Positions 19,266 through 31,341 of a stretch of DNA of 64,000 bases are shown here, one piece after another. The stretch comes from Crenothrix polyspora (GTDB taxonomy: Bacteria > Pseudomonadota > Gammaproteobacteria > Methylococcales > Methylomonadaceae), in contig NZ_FUKI01000092.1 of assembly GCF_900163755.1 (NCBI RefSeq), positions 1 to 64,000 on the forward strand, read 5' to 3'. The notes under the pieces were generated by a model. That model was not told where the DNA came from and searched no databases. It saw nothing but the letters and a program-made list of their open reading frames with translations. A program made the position numbers and the translations under genes. How positions within the stretch are numbered: the stretch's first letter is position 1; each line of letters starts with the position of its first letter.

Positions 19266-19276
19266 TATGGCAAGTT

Positions 19277-19307
19277 AAAAGGCGGATTGCTTTCGCAATT
19301 CCGCCTT
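19277..19307 (-). terminator. Terminator of pfp
   Basis: Inverted repeat with arms GGCGGATTGC and GCAATTCCGCC (one bulged base) around a TTTC loop, followed on the minus strand by TTTT. It lies 26 bp downstream of the pfp stop codon. Confidence 0.75.
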
Positions 19308-19332
19308 GCTTTCCCTAAGGTAGGATCAAAAT

Positions 19333-20562
19333 TTAGTGGCTAGTTTCTACCTTAGAACCTTTGGTTTGGCCAATTTCAGCCAAGGTTTTATCAAACCACG
19401 GTGTATTAATATTAAACGGCTTGCCGCCTTTAATACGTGGGAACTCAATTGCACGCAAGATAAAGCCTTGGTCGTCATCGTGGCCAATAACACCGGATTC
19501 GCGTTTAAACGCACACTCCACTGCCAAATCCGCACACGATTTAATCAAACGAATATCTTCGACATTAGCCGCAGACGCACGAGCAAAATAACCGGATTTT
19601 TGTACCAGGGTTTTTTCTGCGCCGATCATTTGGGCAAATTGCTCGCCAAACCATTTGCCAGGGTTAACCGCATCCAGTTTAACGTGACCAAACGCATCAC
19701 GCGGCACCTCTTGGCCTTTGGCTTGCATCTCTGCAACAATCGCTTCTACGCCCGCACCTTCCGAGACAAAAATGTTAACGCAATCCACTTCATCCATTAC
19801 TTTACGCAGACGTGCCGCTTCCGCAGCCAAATCAATCGCCATTTCAGGGATAAAAACACCGTGTACTTCGTAACTGTCACGGCTTAAGCCCAACTCAGGC
19901 AGCCATTCGGCACGATCAAGCAATTTGCGGTATTCCACAGCGGTTGCCGCCGTCAGCCAGCCGCAGCTACGTCCCATCACTTCATGAACGATCAACATGC
20001 GGGGATTAGAATTGTTTTCTGCGACCACGTTCCAAAAATAGTTTGCACCTTGCTCGGCCGCCGTCCACGCGCCCAGAGATTGCTTGATTGGGAACACGTC
20101 GTTATCAACGGTTTTTGGTAAGCCGATAACGGTCAGGCCATAATTGTTAGAAGCCAGGAAAGCTGCCAAATCCGCTGCTGCGGTATTGGTATCGTCACCG
20201 CCGATGGTGTGCAGAATATCCACCCCATCTTTAACCAATTGGTCAGCAGCGACTTTTTGTGGATCTTGACCTTCTTGTACCAAGCCACGCTTGATGCAGT
20301 CTTTGACGTTAGTTAATTTAACGCGGCTGTTACCAATCACTGAACCGCCAAAACGGTGCAAAAGACCGGCTTTTTCACGGATGGCTGGTGTTACTGTGTA
20401 AAAATCACCTAGCAGCAAACCCTTGTAACCACTGCGGTAACAGATGATTTCGATACTGGGATCAATTTCGGTGTAACGTTCAATCAGGCTGCCAATGGCA
20501 GAGTTAAGACACGGCGCAAGGCCACCGGCAGTTAAAATAGCGACTTTTTTAGGTTTGTTCAT
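19333..20562 (-). CDS. pfp: Pyrophosphate--fructose 6-phosphate 1-phosphotransferase
   Basis: This 409-residue PFK-family enzyme reversibly phosphorylates fructose-6-phosphate, with PPi rather than ATP as donor. The signs of PPi use are GGDDTNTAAADL near residue 112 (an Asp where ATP enzymes have Gly) and PKTVDNDVFPIKQSLG near 140 (Lys in place of the PGTIDND Gly). The substrate motif MGRSCGWLTA is present. I start at the ATG at 20562, directly before KPKKVAILTAGGLAP; a further 60 in-frame codons upstream have no resemblance. PPi-PFK is characteristic of the RuMP-cycle methanotrophs. It is monocistronic with its own terminator. Confidence 0.93.
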   Translation of the reverse strand: MNKPKKVAILTAGGLAPCLNSAIGSLIERYTEIDPSIEIICYRSGYKGLLLGDFYTVTPAIREKAGLLHRFGGSVIGNSRVKLTNVKDCIKRGLVQEGQDPQKVAADQLVKDGVDILHTIGGDDTNTAAADLAAFLASNNYGLTVIGLPKTVDNDVFPIKQSLGAWTAAEQGANYFWNVVAENNSNPRMLIVHEVMGRSCGWLTAATAVEYRKLLDRAEWLPELGLSRDSYEVHGVFIPEMAIDLAAEAARLRKVMDEVDCVNIFVSEGAGVEAIVAEMQAKGQEVPRDAFGHVKLDAVNPGKWFGEQFAQMIGAEKTLVQKSGYFARASAANVEDIRLIKSCADLAVECAFKRESGVIGHDDDQGFILRAIEFPRIKGGKPFNINTPWFDKTLAEIGQTKGSKVETSH

Positions 20563-20803
20563 GAAAAACTCAGGCGATAGGGTTAAATAAGCAATAGCCA
20601 TGTACAACGGCCACCGTGCAAAAAGGGATAGTCCCGCGCTTTTTAGTCGCGGTATCCAACAGCCGAAAATTTTATCACATTGGTGACTAATTGCTTTTGT
20701 TTGTGGCTTTAGCGTAGTGATTATTATATAGCGCACAGCCATTGCTGGTATGTTGTAGGTATAATGAACCTCGCACCATCAGCAGAGATATTTACACGAG
20801 GAT

Positions 20804-22807
20804 ATGTCCAAGCTCAATCCACAACAAAACGCGGCGGTTAAAGCCATTGACCATCCTTTATTGGTATTAGCGGGCGCTGGCAGCGGTAAAACCCGTGTTA
20901 TTACCGAAAAAATTGCTTATTTGGTTAAACAAGGCATCGCTGCACGGCATATCGCCGCAGTAACTTTTACCAACAAAGCCGCACGAGAAATGAAACACCG
21001 TGTTGCCAAATTGCTCGATAGCACTAACAGCCGTGGCTTACGGGTATCGACGTTCCATTCTTTAGGTTTGGATATATTACGGGCAGAAAGTAAAACACTG
21101 GGCTACAAATCGGGCTTAACCTTATTTGATGAGCAGGACAAGCACACTCTGTTACGTAATTTAATTACTCACGGTGCTAAAAACTGCGATATTGACAATG
21201 TTGACAGCTACGCTGGGCAAATTGGTCAATGGAAAAATGCTTTTATTACGCCGGAACAATCTTTAAGCCTTGCAAGAGGCGACCAACTCCCCGCTGCACA
21301 ACTGTATGTAGACTATACCCGCAGCTTAAAAGCCTATAATGCGGTTGATTTTGATGATCTTATTTTGTTACCGGTTTTATTGTTTCAGCAACACCCCGCC
21401 GTGCTGGAAAAATGGCAAAATAAAATCCGTTATTTATTGGTAGATGAATACCAAGATACCAACGTTACCCAATACCAATTGGTGAAATTACTGGCCGGTA
21501 GTTTAGGACGGTTTACTGTGGTGGGTGATGACGATCAATCAATTTATGCGTGGCGTGGTGCATCACCACAAAACCTTACCCAGTTACAGCAGGATTATTC
21601 ACGTTTAGAAGTGATTAAACTGGAGCAAAATTACCGCTCCACCGGACGTATTTTAAAAGTCGCCAATCATCTGATAGCCAACAACCCACACACTATTGAA
21701 AAACGCTTGTGGAGTGAATTAGGCTACGGCGAGGCACTCAGAGTGTTAAGCCACAAAGACGAGGTGACCGAAGCGCAGCAAGTGATTTCGGAAATTATTC
21801 ACCATAAATTTAAGAGCGGCGGCAGTTACAAAGACTATGCGATTTTATACCGTGGCAATCACCAATCGCGGCTATTTGAAAAAGGTCTTAGAGAAAATAA
21901 CGTGCCCTATTTTATCAGCGGCAGCACCTCGTTTTTTGCCTATGCAGAAATCAAGGACGTTCTCGGTTATCTGCGCTTGTGTGTTAATCCCAATGACGAT
22001 GCTGCGTTCTTGCGCATTATTAACACGCCACGACGTGAGATTGGCCCAACTACGTTGGAAAAACTGGGTGCGTATGCCAATCAGCGGCAAGTGAGTTTAT
22101 TTACCGCCAGCACCGAGCTTGGCTTAACACAAAAATTATCGGAAAAATCCATACAGCGGCTAGGAAAATTTACCCATTGGGTGAGCGATACCGCAGAACG
22201 CATAGAGCGGGGCGATACCTTTAGCGTAATTGATGAAATGATCCGACAGATTGATTACCCGCAATGGCTGCGCGAAAATAGCAAAACCAAGGAATCTGCT
22301 GAGCGTAAAATGAAAAATGTCACCGAGTTGGTAGATTGGCTTAAACGCATTGCCGACAAAGATACCGACAATGAAAAATCCCTGGCCGAACTGGTGTCTA
22401 AAATGATGCTGATGGATATTTTAGAGCGTAATCAAGAAGAAGAGGTGCTAGAGCAAGTAAGTTTGATGACGCTGCACGCGGCTAAAGGCTTGGAGTTTCC
22501 CCATGTATTTTTAATTGGTATGGAAGAAAATATTTTACCGCACCAAAACAGTATAGAAACCGATAATATTGAAGAAGAGCGGCGCTTGGCTTATGTAGGC
22601 ATTACCCGTGCCCAACGTACGCTAACCTTCAGCTATTGCACACACCGTAAGCGTTACGGCGAGATAAGCGAGTGCGAACCCAGCCGGTTTTTAACAGAAT
22701 TACCGGTAGATGATCTGGAATGGGTTAACAAAAAACAGCTATCACCGGAAGTGATAAAAGAACGCGGCCGCGCTAATCTGGCTAATTTAAAAACAATGTT
22801 ATCGTAA
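20804..22807 (+). CDS. rep: ATP-dependent DNA helicase Rep
   Basis: Rep is a 3'-5' superfamily 1A helicase that helps replication forks pass roadblocks. Walker A AGAGSGKTR is near residue 25, the TFTNKAAREMK motif Ib near 57, DEYQDTN (motif II) near 218, GDDDQSIYAWRGA (motif III) near 245, QNYRS (IV), MTLHAAKGLEFPHVFLIGMEE (split motif V) near 555 and VGITRAQ (VI). The length of 667 and the Rep-like N-terminus LNPQQNAAV favour Rep over UvrD. It is followed by tRNA-Arg 33 bp later. Confidence 0.95.
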   Translation: MSKLNPQQNAAVKAIDHPLLVLAGAGSGKTRVITEKIAYLVKQGIAARHIAAVTFTNKAAREMKHRVAKLLDSTNSRGLRVSTFHSLGLDILRAESKTLGYKSGLTLFDEQDKHTLLRNLITHGAKNCDIDNVDSYAGQIGQWKNAFITPEQSLSLARGDQLPAAQLYVDYTRSLKAYNAVDFDDLILLPVLLFQQHPAVLEKWQNKIRYLLVDEYQDTNVTQYQLVKLLAGSLGRFTVVGDDDQSIYAWRGASPQNLTQLQQDYSRLEVIKLEQNYRSTGRILKVANHLIANNPHTIEKRLWSELGYGEALRVLSHKDEVTEAQQVISEIIHHKFKSGGSYKDYAILYRGNHQSRLFEKGLRENNVPYFISGSTSFFAYAEIKDVLGYLRLCVNPNDDAAFLRIINTPRREIGPTTLEKLGAYANQRQVSLFTASTELGLTQKLSEKSIQRLGKFTHWVSDTAERIERGDTFSVIDEMIRQIDYPQWLRENSKTKESAERKMKNVTELVDWLKRIADKDTDNEKSLAELVSKMMLMDILERNQEEEVLEQVSLMTLHAAKGLEFPHVFLIGMEENILPHQNSIETDNIEEERRLAYVGITRAQRTLTFSYCTHRKRYGEISECEPSRFLTELPVDDLEWVNKKQLSPEVIKERGRANLANLKTMLS

Positions 22808-22840
22808 TTACAAGTGTAATCAGTTAAAATAGCCCGTTAC

Positions 22841-22917
22841 GCGCCCGTAGCTCAGCTGGATAGAGCGCAGCCCTCCGGAGGCTGAGGTCAGAGGTTCGAA
22901 TCCGCTCGGGCGCGCCA
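22841..22917 (+). tRNA. tRNA-Arg (anticodon CCG)
   Basis: A 77-nt tRNA with encoded CCA. The acceptor arm is GCGCCCG/CGGGCGC, the D arm GCTC/GAGC, the anticodon arm CAGCC/GGCTG with loop CTCCGGA giving anticodon CCG at 22875-22877, and the T loop TTCGAAT. The discriminator is G. It closely matches E. coli tRNA-Arg(CCG). The T stem AGAGG/CCGCT has an A-G mismatch at its middle pair. A T-rich tract follows the CCA. Confidence 0.96.
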
Positions 22918-22963
22918 TTTTAGCTTTGTTTTTTGCTAACATATTCAGCGATAATTCGTTTGA

Positions 22964-24337
22964 TTACATCGACTGGCGCAATAAACTCAACATCGCAGCG
23001 GCTTTATCAAAGCACTCCTGATACTCTTCTTCCAGTACAGAATCATTAACGATACCACCACCCGCCCAAAATCGAATACTGCCGTTTGAGTGTACCAAAG
23101 TTCTAATAGCAATATTGCTGTCCATATTGCCATTAAAGCCGATGTAACCAATAGCGCCACAATACACACCGCGTCGATTTGGCTCTAGTTCTTCAATCAC
23201 TTCCATTGCACGAATTTTAGGCGCACCGGTAATAGAACCACCCGGAAAGCAGCTTTTGAGTAAATCCAATGCGTGCTGTCCATCGGCTAATACCCCAGTG
23301 ATGGTACTGACCAAATGATGCACCGTGGTATAGCTTTCTACCGCGAATAAGGTCGGTACTTTTACCGAACCTTTCTTACACGATTTACTGATGTCATTGC
23401 GTAACAAATCAACGATCATCACATTTTCGGCTTTATCTTTGGCACTGTTACTTAAATGAGTGATTTGTGCGTCATCAGCTATTACGCCTGGTTTGCGTGG
23501 CCGCGTGCCTTTAATGGGCTTGGTTTCTACCACACCGTGGCTGACTTTTAAAAAACACTCCGGCGAAGAGCTTAAAATGTGTACTTCAGGCAAGTTAAGA
23601 TAGCAACTGAAAGGCGCTGAATTAAGCGATCGTAAACGTTTATAGGCTGTCCACAAATTGCCTTGACACTGTGCAACAAAACGCTGCGATAAATTGACTT
23701 GGTAACAATCACCTTCTTTAAGATAGGCCTTGACCCGATGATAGGCAGCACTGTAAGACGCTTTGTCCATGTTTGTGGTAATGTCGCTGATCACGCTGAA
23801 GTCATCTTGCTGTGCTTGCGTGGGCAGCTGGCTGAATTGGTCAATAAGTTGCTGCCAGCGCAGACTATCAATCCCGTGCCCCACTAAATAACTGTGTTGC
23901 TGGTGATGATCCACAATCACTGCCCAGGCATAAATACCGACAGCCATTTCGGCAATATGTTCAGCATCTTCAGCAAGTGTGGGCAATTTCTCCAATCTGC
24001 GTGCCAAGTCGTAAGAAAAATAGCCAATAGCACCGCCATTAAATGGCAGATTCAGAGCCTGTTCTGGGCAGAGCGGCAATAAATACTGTTTTACTAGATC
24101 AAAAGGATTGGCGTTGGAATGTATGCTGCTATCTTGCTGGGTGATTTCAGTGATATCGCCGTGGGTTACCAGGGTGCAGATGGGGTCAGTTACCAGAATG
24201 TCATAATGCCCTTGTTGACTGTGAGGATAACCACTGTCTAAAAAAATAGACCACGGTTGCTGAGCAATAGTAGAAAACAGTTCGGCGCTGTCTGCAAAAT
24301 AAGGTAAAGCGGCAATCACTTGTTTGGCTGGGGTCAT
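22964..24337 (-). CDS. pabB: Aminodeoxychorismate synthase component I
   Basis: PabB aminates chorismate to 4-amino-4-deoxychorismate for folate synthesis, using ammonia from PabA. The 457 residues contain the chorismate-binding domain with QVNLSQRF near 215, SSSPECFL, and the diagnostic PIKGTRPR near 272; the Lys there (Ala in anthranilate synthase TrpE) marks the PabB reaction. FPGGSITGAPKIRAME near 370 is the other signature. pabA and pabC are not adjacent. The gene ends 47 bp from the tRNA, which is on the opposite strand. Confidence 0.93.
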   Translation of the reverse strand: MTPAKQVIAALPYFADSAELFSTIAQQPWSIFLDSGYPHSQQGHYDILVTDPICTLVTHGDITEITQQDSSIHSNANPFDLVKQYLLPLCPEQALNLPFNGGAIGYFSYDLARRLEKLPTLAEDAEHIAEMAVGIYAWAVIVDHHQQHSYLVGHGIDSLRWQQLIDQFSQLPTQAQQDDFSVISDITTNMDKASYSAAYHRVKAYLKEGDCYQVNLSQRFVAQCQGNLWTAYKRLRSLNSAPFSCYLNLPEVHILSSSPECFLKVSHGVVETKPIKGTRPRKPGVIADDAQITHLSNSAKDKAENVMIVDLLRNDISKSCKKGSVKVPTLFAVESYTTVHHLVSTITGVLADGQHALDLLKSCFPGGSITGAPKIRAMEVIEELEPNRRGVYCGAIGYIGFNGNMDSNIAIRTLVHSNGSIRFWAGGGIVNDSVLEEEYQECFDKAAAMLSLLRQSM

Positions 24338-24783
24338 TAAGTAGATAATTGGTTAGAGTATACGTCATGATCACATACAATATTTTTAATCAGGATGAAT
24401 TGCGATGTATCGGTGTAAACTGGGTTAGTAATAACGTAACCCACTATTTTCTCAAACCATTATATTGGGCTACAGCTAATGCCTAACCCAACCTACACTT
24501 CACCTGTTATCAATCGAGAATAAAAACGCTGTAAATACTGCATAGTTTACAGGGTTGTTACAAAAATCGCACTTAAGCAGCTTGCGCTTACTGTTTTTAG
24601 TAGGAAGGGCTGAGAGAAGAAAAAGAGCAGAAAATAGGCTACCTTTATTTTTATGCAACAATAGCGAACAGTTTAATTTTGCAAAAAAGACTTTCGGTAA
24701 CAGATTTGTAACCACAACATAAACCCTGCACCTTGATTTTCTATGTTTTTACACCGCCATCTCTTACTGACACATTACAATAT
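24338..24783. other. Intergenic gap upstream of pabB
   Basis: About 450 bp without a credible gene. Fragments such as TGGGCTACAGCTAATGCCTAACCCAACC resemble a low-copy intergenic repeat also hinted at near 24896-24926 and 6030-6058 (GGGTTGAGAAAA followed by a partly complementary stretch). A 71-codon minus-strand frame at 24500-24715 has no family resemblance. Confidence 0.35.
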
Positions 24784-24888
24784 TTAGGAACGCGCACGAA
24801 ATAACTTGAGCAAGTTCATGCTTCGACAGGCTCAGCACGAACGGTGGTGGCGTTTAAGTTGTTCAAGTTATTTCATGCACGTTCCTTA
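24784..24888 (+). mobile_element. MITE B copy 2 with TTA target duplication
   Basis: A 99-bp element (24787-24885) with the same GGAACGCGCACGAAATAACTT and inverted CGTTCC end as MITE B copy 1 and only a few base differences inside. It is flanked by TTA at 24784-24786 and 24886-24888. The TNA target agrees with copy 1 (TAA). MITE A copy 4 lies 75 bp further right. Confidence 0.87.
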
Positions 24889-24960
24889 GGTGTTGCTGGG
24901 TTGAGAAAAACACTCAACCCAACCTAACTTTTATTCAATAGCCAATAACGTCTCAGCAGT

Positions 24961-25061
24961 TACAGCGTTTTCAACTTAGGACAGTTACAGCCACCGTTCG
25001 TGCTGAGCTTGTCGAAGCACGAACGATTACGCTGTAACTATTGAACTGTGAAAACGCTGTA
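24961..25061 (-). mobile_element. MITE A copy 4 (28-bp internal deletion)
   Basis: Inverted MITE A of 97 bp (24963-25059) with TA on both sides (24961-24962, 25060-25061). Relative to copy 3 it lacks 28 bp covering one arm of the central hairpin, so the long stem cannot form. Its end is 1 bp from the stop codon of the CotH-like gene. Confidence 0.87.
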
Positions 25062-25062
25062 C

Positions 25063-26739
25063 TTATAACTTACTTATATAACTGTCCATAGCGGGCAAGC
25101 GCAGCTTAAGAAAATTACCAATATAGCGGGCAGTAGCAATTTTTGGATTACCTACACCCGCCGTATCGGGTTTTGGCCATTTTTCAGCATCTCTTAACTT
25201 AGCCCCGCCTAAGGTTAGTTGGCTCTCGTAACTAGCAAAACGCGCCAAAATTTTGGCTTCTGTAAAAGGCGCATCAACACCTTGACGAAAGCCATTCCAC
25301 TGAGACTTTAATAATGCACTAAAGCCTGTTCCTGGATTTTCAAGCAGACGGCGTATCAAATTATTAGACGAGACATCAAAATAAGATGAAGGCGCTTCCG
25401 GTTTACCGTTCCAAAGCATACCAAATGTTGCATCCCCATCCCAAGGTACAACAAAAAACTTACGATCAACGGGTGTTGGCCCTGCATTTCTGGCAATAAA
25501 AAAGTTTTTACCTATATTATCGTTGCCTTGCGACAACTGAACCAGCAGCCACCAATTCGCTAAACTTTTTAAATCAATACGCGTGCCAATTTCTTGAGTA
25601 AAGCTAACATCATCAGAATTTACCACAAAATCGATAAGATCTATCAATGGCGCATACTGAGGTGTTCCTGTGGTCTTAGGGTACACAACAGAAAAATTAC
25701 GTTCAATTTCACCAGGCGTATATGCAGCGAATAAGGTTGAAGTTGGCCCAACAAAATCAGTACCTGCATCGACGGGAAGTGAGCCATCCGGCGTATTCCA
25801 ATCCTCGTAATCTGCTTTATACAGTACGCTGAAATTTTCAGGCTTAGAAAAATCTACCGCCGCCCAATCAGGTTGACCATTGGCGGCTTTCAACACGTTA
25901 ACTTTTTTAAGATCCAGTAAAGCACGATCAACTTTCTCTTCTAAAACATAAATACCCTGATAAACACCATTTAAAATAAGTTCAATTGACTGACCTTTAA
26001 TTGATGCCGCCGCTTTTGGACGGTTTTTATCCTGATTGGCAATCGTACGATACAGATCTGCAACGACTCTATTACGTGCTTTGGTGGTGTCACGGTAAGC
26101 AGGATCTAAACGCCAATCATCTCTTGACGGCATATCAAGCAATGGGTAATTTTTTGCAACATTCCATCCAGCAGTGGATGTGCCTAATTGCACACCGTAA
26201 GGTTTTTCTTTGTAATTTTGTGATGTTTGTCCGGCGGTTTCAATACCCATCGGTAATAAGCCGGTATCTTGCTTAAACTCGGCACTCATTAAACGCAGTG
26301 TACCCTGCACCTTAGGGTTATCAACAATGGCTTTGGCAGTCCTGAGTTCTATAACGGGGAGATTGGTAAAAACTACCGTATACGTACTGTCGAGTACAGC
26401 ACCTTTATACAAACTAATGACTTGAGACGAATCGCCGTATTTTAACGGCTTAAAATGACAGATTTCACCACTTTTTACTTTGACACCACCACATTCAAAA
26501 ACATAGCCACCAATCCGGTTGTATTTCAGTACCGGATCAAAAGGCTTGGCCTTAGAAAAACCTTTATCTAAGGAAACAAATAGACGAGGCTTTGTGGTAT
26601 TACGACCATCAATACCAACACCGACATCATTCATTTGCAGATTAAAGGGGACGAGTGAGGCAGCATATGCAACCCCCGTAAGCAACAATGCTTTAGCCGT
26701 TACAGCCAGCATTAAACACAATTTTAATTTATGTCGCAT
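25063..26739 (-). CDS. Secreted CotH-like kinase family protein
   Basis: This 558-residue protein carries the CotH signatures: GIETAGQTSQNYKEKPYGVQL near residue 165, DWRLDPAYRDTTKARN near 208, a GVYQGIYVLEEKVDR segment near 262, and a late PWDGDATFG with the metal-binding DGD near 430. CotH proteins are atypical kinases that phosphorylate secreted proteins in Bacillus; bacterial exported relatives have unknown targets. A signal peptide covers about residues 1-26 (ending VAYA). AAAGG precedes the ATG. Its stop codon lies 1 bp from MITE A copy 4, and it has no operon partner. Confidence 0.85.
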   Translation of the reverse strand: MRHKLKLCLMLAVTAKALLLTGVAYAASLVPFNLQMNDVGVGIDGRNTTKPRLFVSLDKGFSKAKPFDPVLKYNRIGGYVFECGGVKVKSGEICHFKPLKYGDSSQVISLYKGAVLDSTYTVVFTNLPVIELRTAKAIVDNPKVQGTLRLMSAEFKQDTGLLPMGIETAGQTSQNYKEKPYGVQLGTSTAGWNVAKNYPLLDMPSRDDWRLDPAYRDTTKARNRVVADLYRTIANQDKNRPKAAASIKGQSIELILNGVYQGIYVLEEKVDRALLDLKKVNVLKAANGQPDWAAVDFSKPENFSVLYKADYEDWNTPDGSLPVDAGTDFVGPTSTLFAAYTPGEIERNFSVVYPKTTGTPQYAPLIDLIDFVVNSDDVSFTQEIGTRIDLKSLANWWLLVQLSQGNDNIGKNFFIARNAGPTPVDRKFFVVPWDGDATFGMLWNGKPEAPSSYFDVSSNNLIRRLLENPGTGFSALLKSQWNGFRQGVDAPFTEAKILARFASYESQLTLGGAKLRDAEKWPKPDTAGVGNPKIATARYIGNFLKLRLPAMDSYISKL

Positions 26740-27060
26740 AAAAAAACCTTTTTGGAAAACTTACAAACTTATGAACCAAAACGTTATTTTAGCAAATACA
26801 ATCTCTGCTATAAAATAAAACGCAAGGAATATGGGATTTAACTGGCACTTTTAAATTACACAAATAGAACCACTGTAAAACCATTTAAATTACGCTATCC
26901 CTTGCTGTCCTACTTTTCTATCGATTGAGCAGCTACTTAAATTTCTATTGCTTTATGAACAAAAAATATTCACAACGAAGCTTGATTTTACTTGATAAAT
27001 ATATACAGCATATAAATAAATTTTTGTTTTGTATTAAGCTAATAGCCTTATCTCACAAAG
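26740..27060. other. Intergenic gap between the CotH-like gene and rimO
   Basis: This AT-rich stretch of about 320 bp contains the CotH-like gene's ribosome binding site at its left end. I see no repeat family member, terminator stem or credible ORF. Confidence 0.4.
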
Positions 27061-28371
27061 CTATACCAAAAATCCCCACATGTCATGTTCATCGGCTTCT
27101 TCTAACTGCACATCGACAAACTCGCCCACTTTAAGATGGGTCGCGCCATCAATAAACACCAAGCCATCAATTTCCGGTGCATCGGCCATACTTCTGGCCA
27201 CGGCACCTTCTTCCACGACTTCATCGACTAATACAGTTTCAATTCTGCCGACTCTGCGCTGCAAACGCTCTGCACTGATTTCCGCCTGATGTGCCATAAA
27301 CCGCGCCAAACGTTCCTCTTTCACCTCTTCAGGGATGCTATCGGGCAAATTATTAGCCGCCGCACCTTTTACCGGTGAATAAGCAAAACAGCCAACCCTA
27401 TCCAGTTGCGCTTCGGTCATAAACTCCAACAGCTCTTCAAACTCCTGTTCGGTTTCGCCAGGAAAGCCGACAATAAACGTGCTGCGCAAGGTAATATCAG
27501 GGCAAATGCTACGCCATGCCTTAATGCGCTCCAGATTATTTTGGCTGGCCGCTGGCCGTTTCATTAGCTTTAAAATGCGCGGGCTGGCGTGTTGGAACGG
27601 AATATCCAGATACGGCAGAATTTTACCTTCCGCCATTAACGGAATCACATCATCCACATGCGGATACGGGTATACATAGTGCATACGCACCCACACGTCC
27701 AAGTCTCCCAATGCATTGGCCAGATCATAAAAACGGGTTTTAACGCGACGGCCATACCAATCACGCTCCTGGTACTTTAAATCCAGACCATAAGCACTGG
27801 TATCCTGCGATACAATCAGTAACTCTTTAACACCGGCATTGGCTAAACGTTCGGCTTCCAACAACACATCATCCACCGGCCTACTGACCAAATCGCCACG
27901 CATAGACGGAATAATGCAAAATGTGCAGCGGTGATTACAGCCTTCGGAAATTTTTAAATACGCATAATGCGCGGGGGTTAACTTTATACCCTGTGGTGGC
28001 AACAAACTGATAAACGGGTTATGCGGCGGCGGCAAATGCTCATGCACCGAATTCACCACTTCATCAATCGCGTGAGCGCCAGTAACTTTTAGTACTCGCG
28101 GATGACGAGCACGAATCTCCGCCTCACGCGCACCCAAGCAGCCGGTGACAATTACCCGACCGTTTTCTGCCAAAGCTTCACCAATGCTGTCCAGCGATTC
28201 TTCCACCGCTGCATCAATAAAGCCACAGGTGTTAACTATAACTAAATCCGCATCTTTATACGTAGGTGATATGTTATAACCCTCAGAGCGTAATTTAGTT
28301 AAAATTCTTTCGCTGTCTACTAACGCCTTGGGGCAACCCAAGCTAATAAATCCTACGTTTGGTGCGGTCAT
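27061..28371 (-). CDS. rimO: Ribosomal protein S12 methylthiotransferase
   Basis: RimO adds a methylthio group to Asp88 of ribosomal protein S12, using radical SAM chemistry. The N-terminal MTTase domain has Cys ligands in [24 protein letters not shown] and [10 protein letters not shown]. The radical-SAM motif is [13 protein letters not shown] near residue 145. A C-terminal TRAM domain follows (about 370-436). The SLGCPKA motif and length of 436 favour RimO over MiaB. Single gene; MITE A copy 5 lies upstream. Confidence 0.96.
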   Translation of the reverse strand: MTAPNVGFISLGCPKALVDSERILTKLRSEGYNISPTYKDADLVIVNTCGFIDAAVEESLDSIGEALAENGRVIVTGCLGAREAEIRARHPRVLKVTGAHAIDEVVNSVHEHLPPPHNPFISLLPPQGIKLTPAHYAYLKISEGCNHRCTFCIIPSMRGDLVSRPVDDVLLEAERLANAGVKELLIVSQDTSAYGLDLKYQERDWYGRRVKTRFYDLANALGDLDVWVRMHYVYPYPHVDDVIPLMAEGKILPYLDIPFQHASPRILKLMKRPAASQNNLERIKAWRSICPDITLRSTFIVGFPGETEQEFEELLEFMTEAQLDRVGCFAYSPVKGAAANNLPDSIPEEVKEERLARFMAHQAEISAERLQRRVGRIETVLVDEVVEEGAVARSMADAPEIDGLVFIDGATHLKVGEFVDVQLEEADEHDMWGFLV

Positions 28372-28537
28372 TTAATTCTCGTATGTGCTGTTCTCGACCT
28401 CAAACATGTGCTTGATGTCGTGGAATAAGAAGCTTTGGTTCTCAACCTAAAGGTTCACCACCGTTAAGTTAAATATTTTGATTCACAAAGGGTAGTGTGG
28501 GCACATATTTTTGTACCCACAATAATACGATAATAAA

Positions 28538-28666
28538 GACAGCGTTTTCACAGTTCAATAATTACAGCGTAACCGTTCGCACTGAGCTTGTCGAAGTGTG
28601 CCGTTCATGCTTCGACAAGCTCAGCACGAACGATGGCTGTAATTGTCCTAAGTTGAAAACGCTGTA
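28538..28666 (+). mobile_element. MITE A copy 5
   Basis: A full 125-bp element (28540-28664). The right flank is TA (28665-28666) but the left flank is GA (28538-28539), so one target TA has changed. It lies 64 bp downstream of the purA stop codon and about 170 bp upstream of rimO. Confidence 0.87.
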
Positions 28667-28729
28667 CAAGGTTGGCAATTACCCAATGCTAATGAAAGTG
28701 ATTATTTTGACGTATTACACCATTAATAC

Positions 28730-31263
<2,534 letters not shown>

Positions 31264-31288
31264 AGTTTTGTATGTCCACTCAAACAAA

Positions 31289-31315
31289 ACGCCCCGCGAG
31301 CGGAGCGTTTTTATG
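31289..31315. terminator. Hairpin between hflC and hisZ
   Basis: A 9-bp stem ACGCCCCGC/GCGGAGCGT (one G-T pair) with a 2-nt spacer is flanked by A and T tracts on both sides, so it can terminate in either direction. On the minus strand it would reduce read-through from hflKC into hisZ-purA. Confidence 0.72.
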
Positions 31316-31341
31316 TTTCACTAAAAGAGGGACAGTTTACT

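Noticed and set aside
19181-19273. Longer N-terminus for the Sua5-type protein
   Set aside because: The extra 31 codons cover repeat C and have no homology; the ATG at 19180 fits the family.
20563-20742. 60 extra N-terminal codons for pfp
   Set aside because: The family N-terminus begins at MNKPKKVAIL (20562); the upstream part is not protein-like.
22841-22917. tRNA as an integration site for an island
   Set aside because: No duplicated 3' tRNA fragment and no integrase is in the window.
24500-24715. A 71-codon minus-strand ORF
   Set aside because: Low-complexity composition, no ribosome binding site of note and no family.
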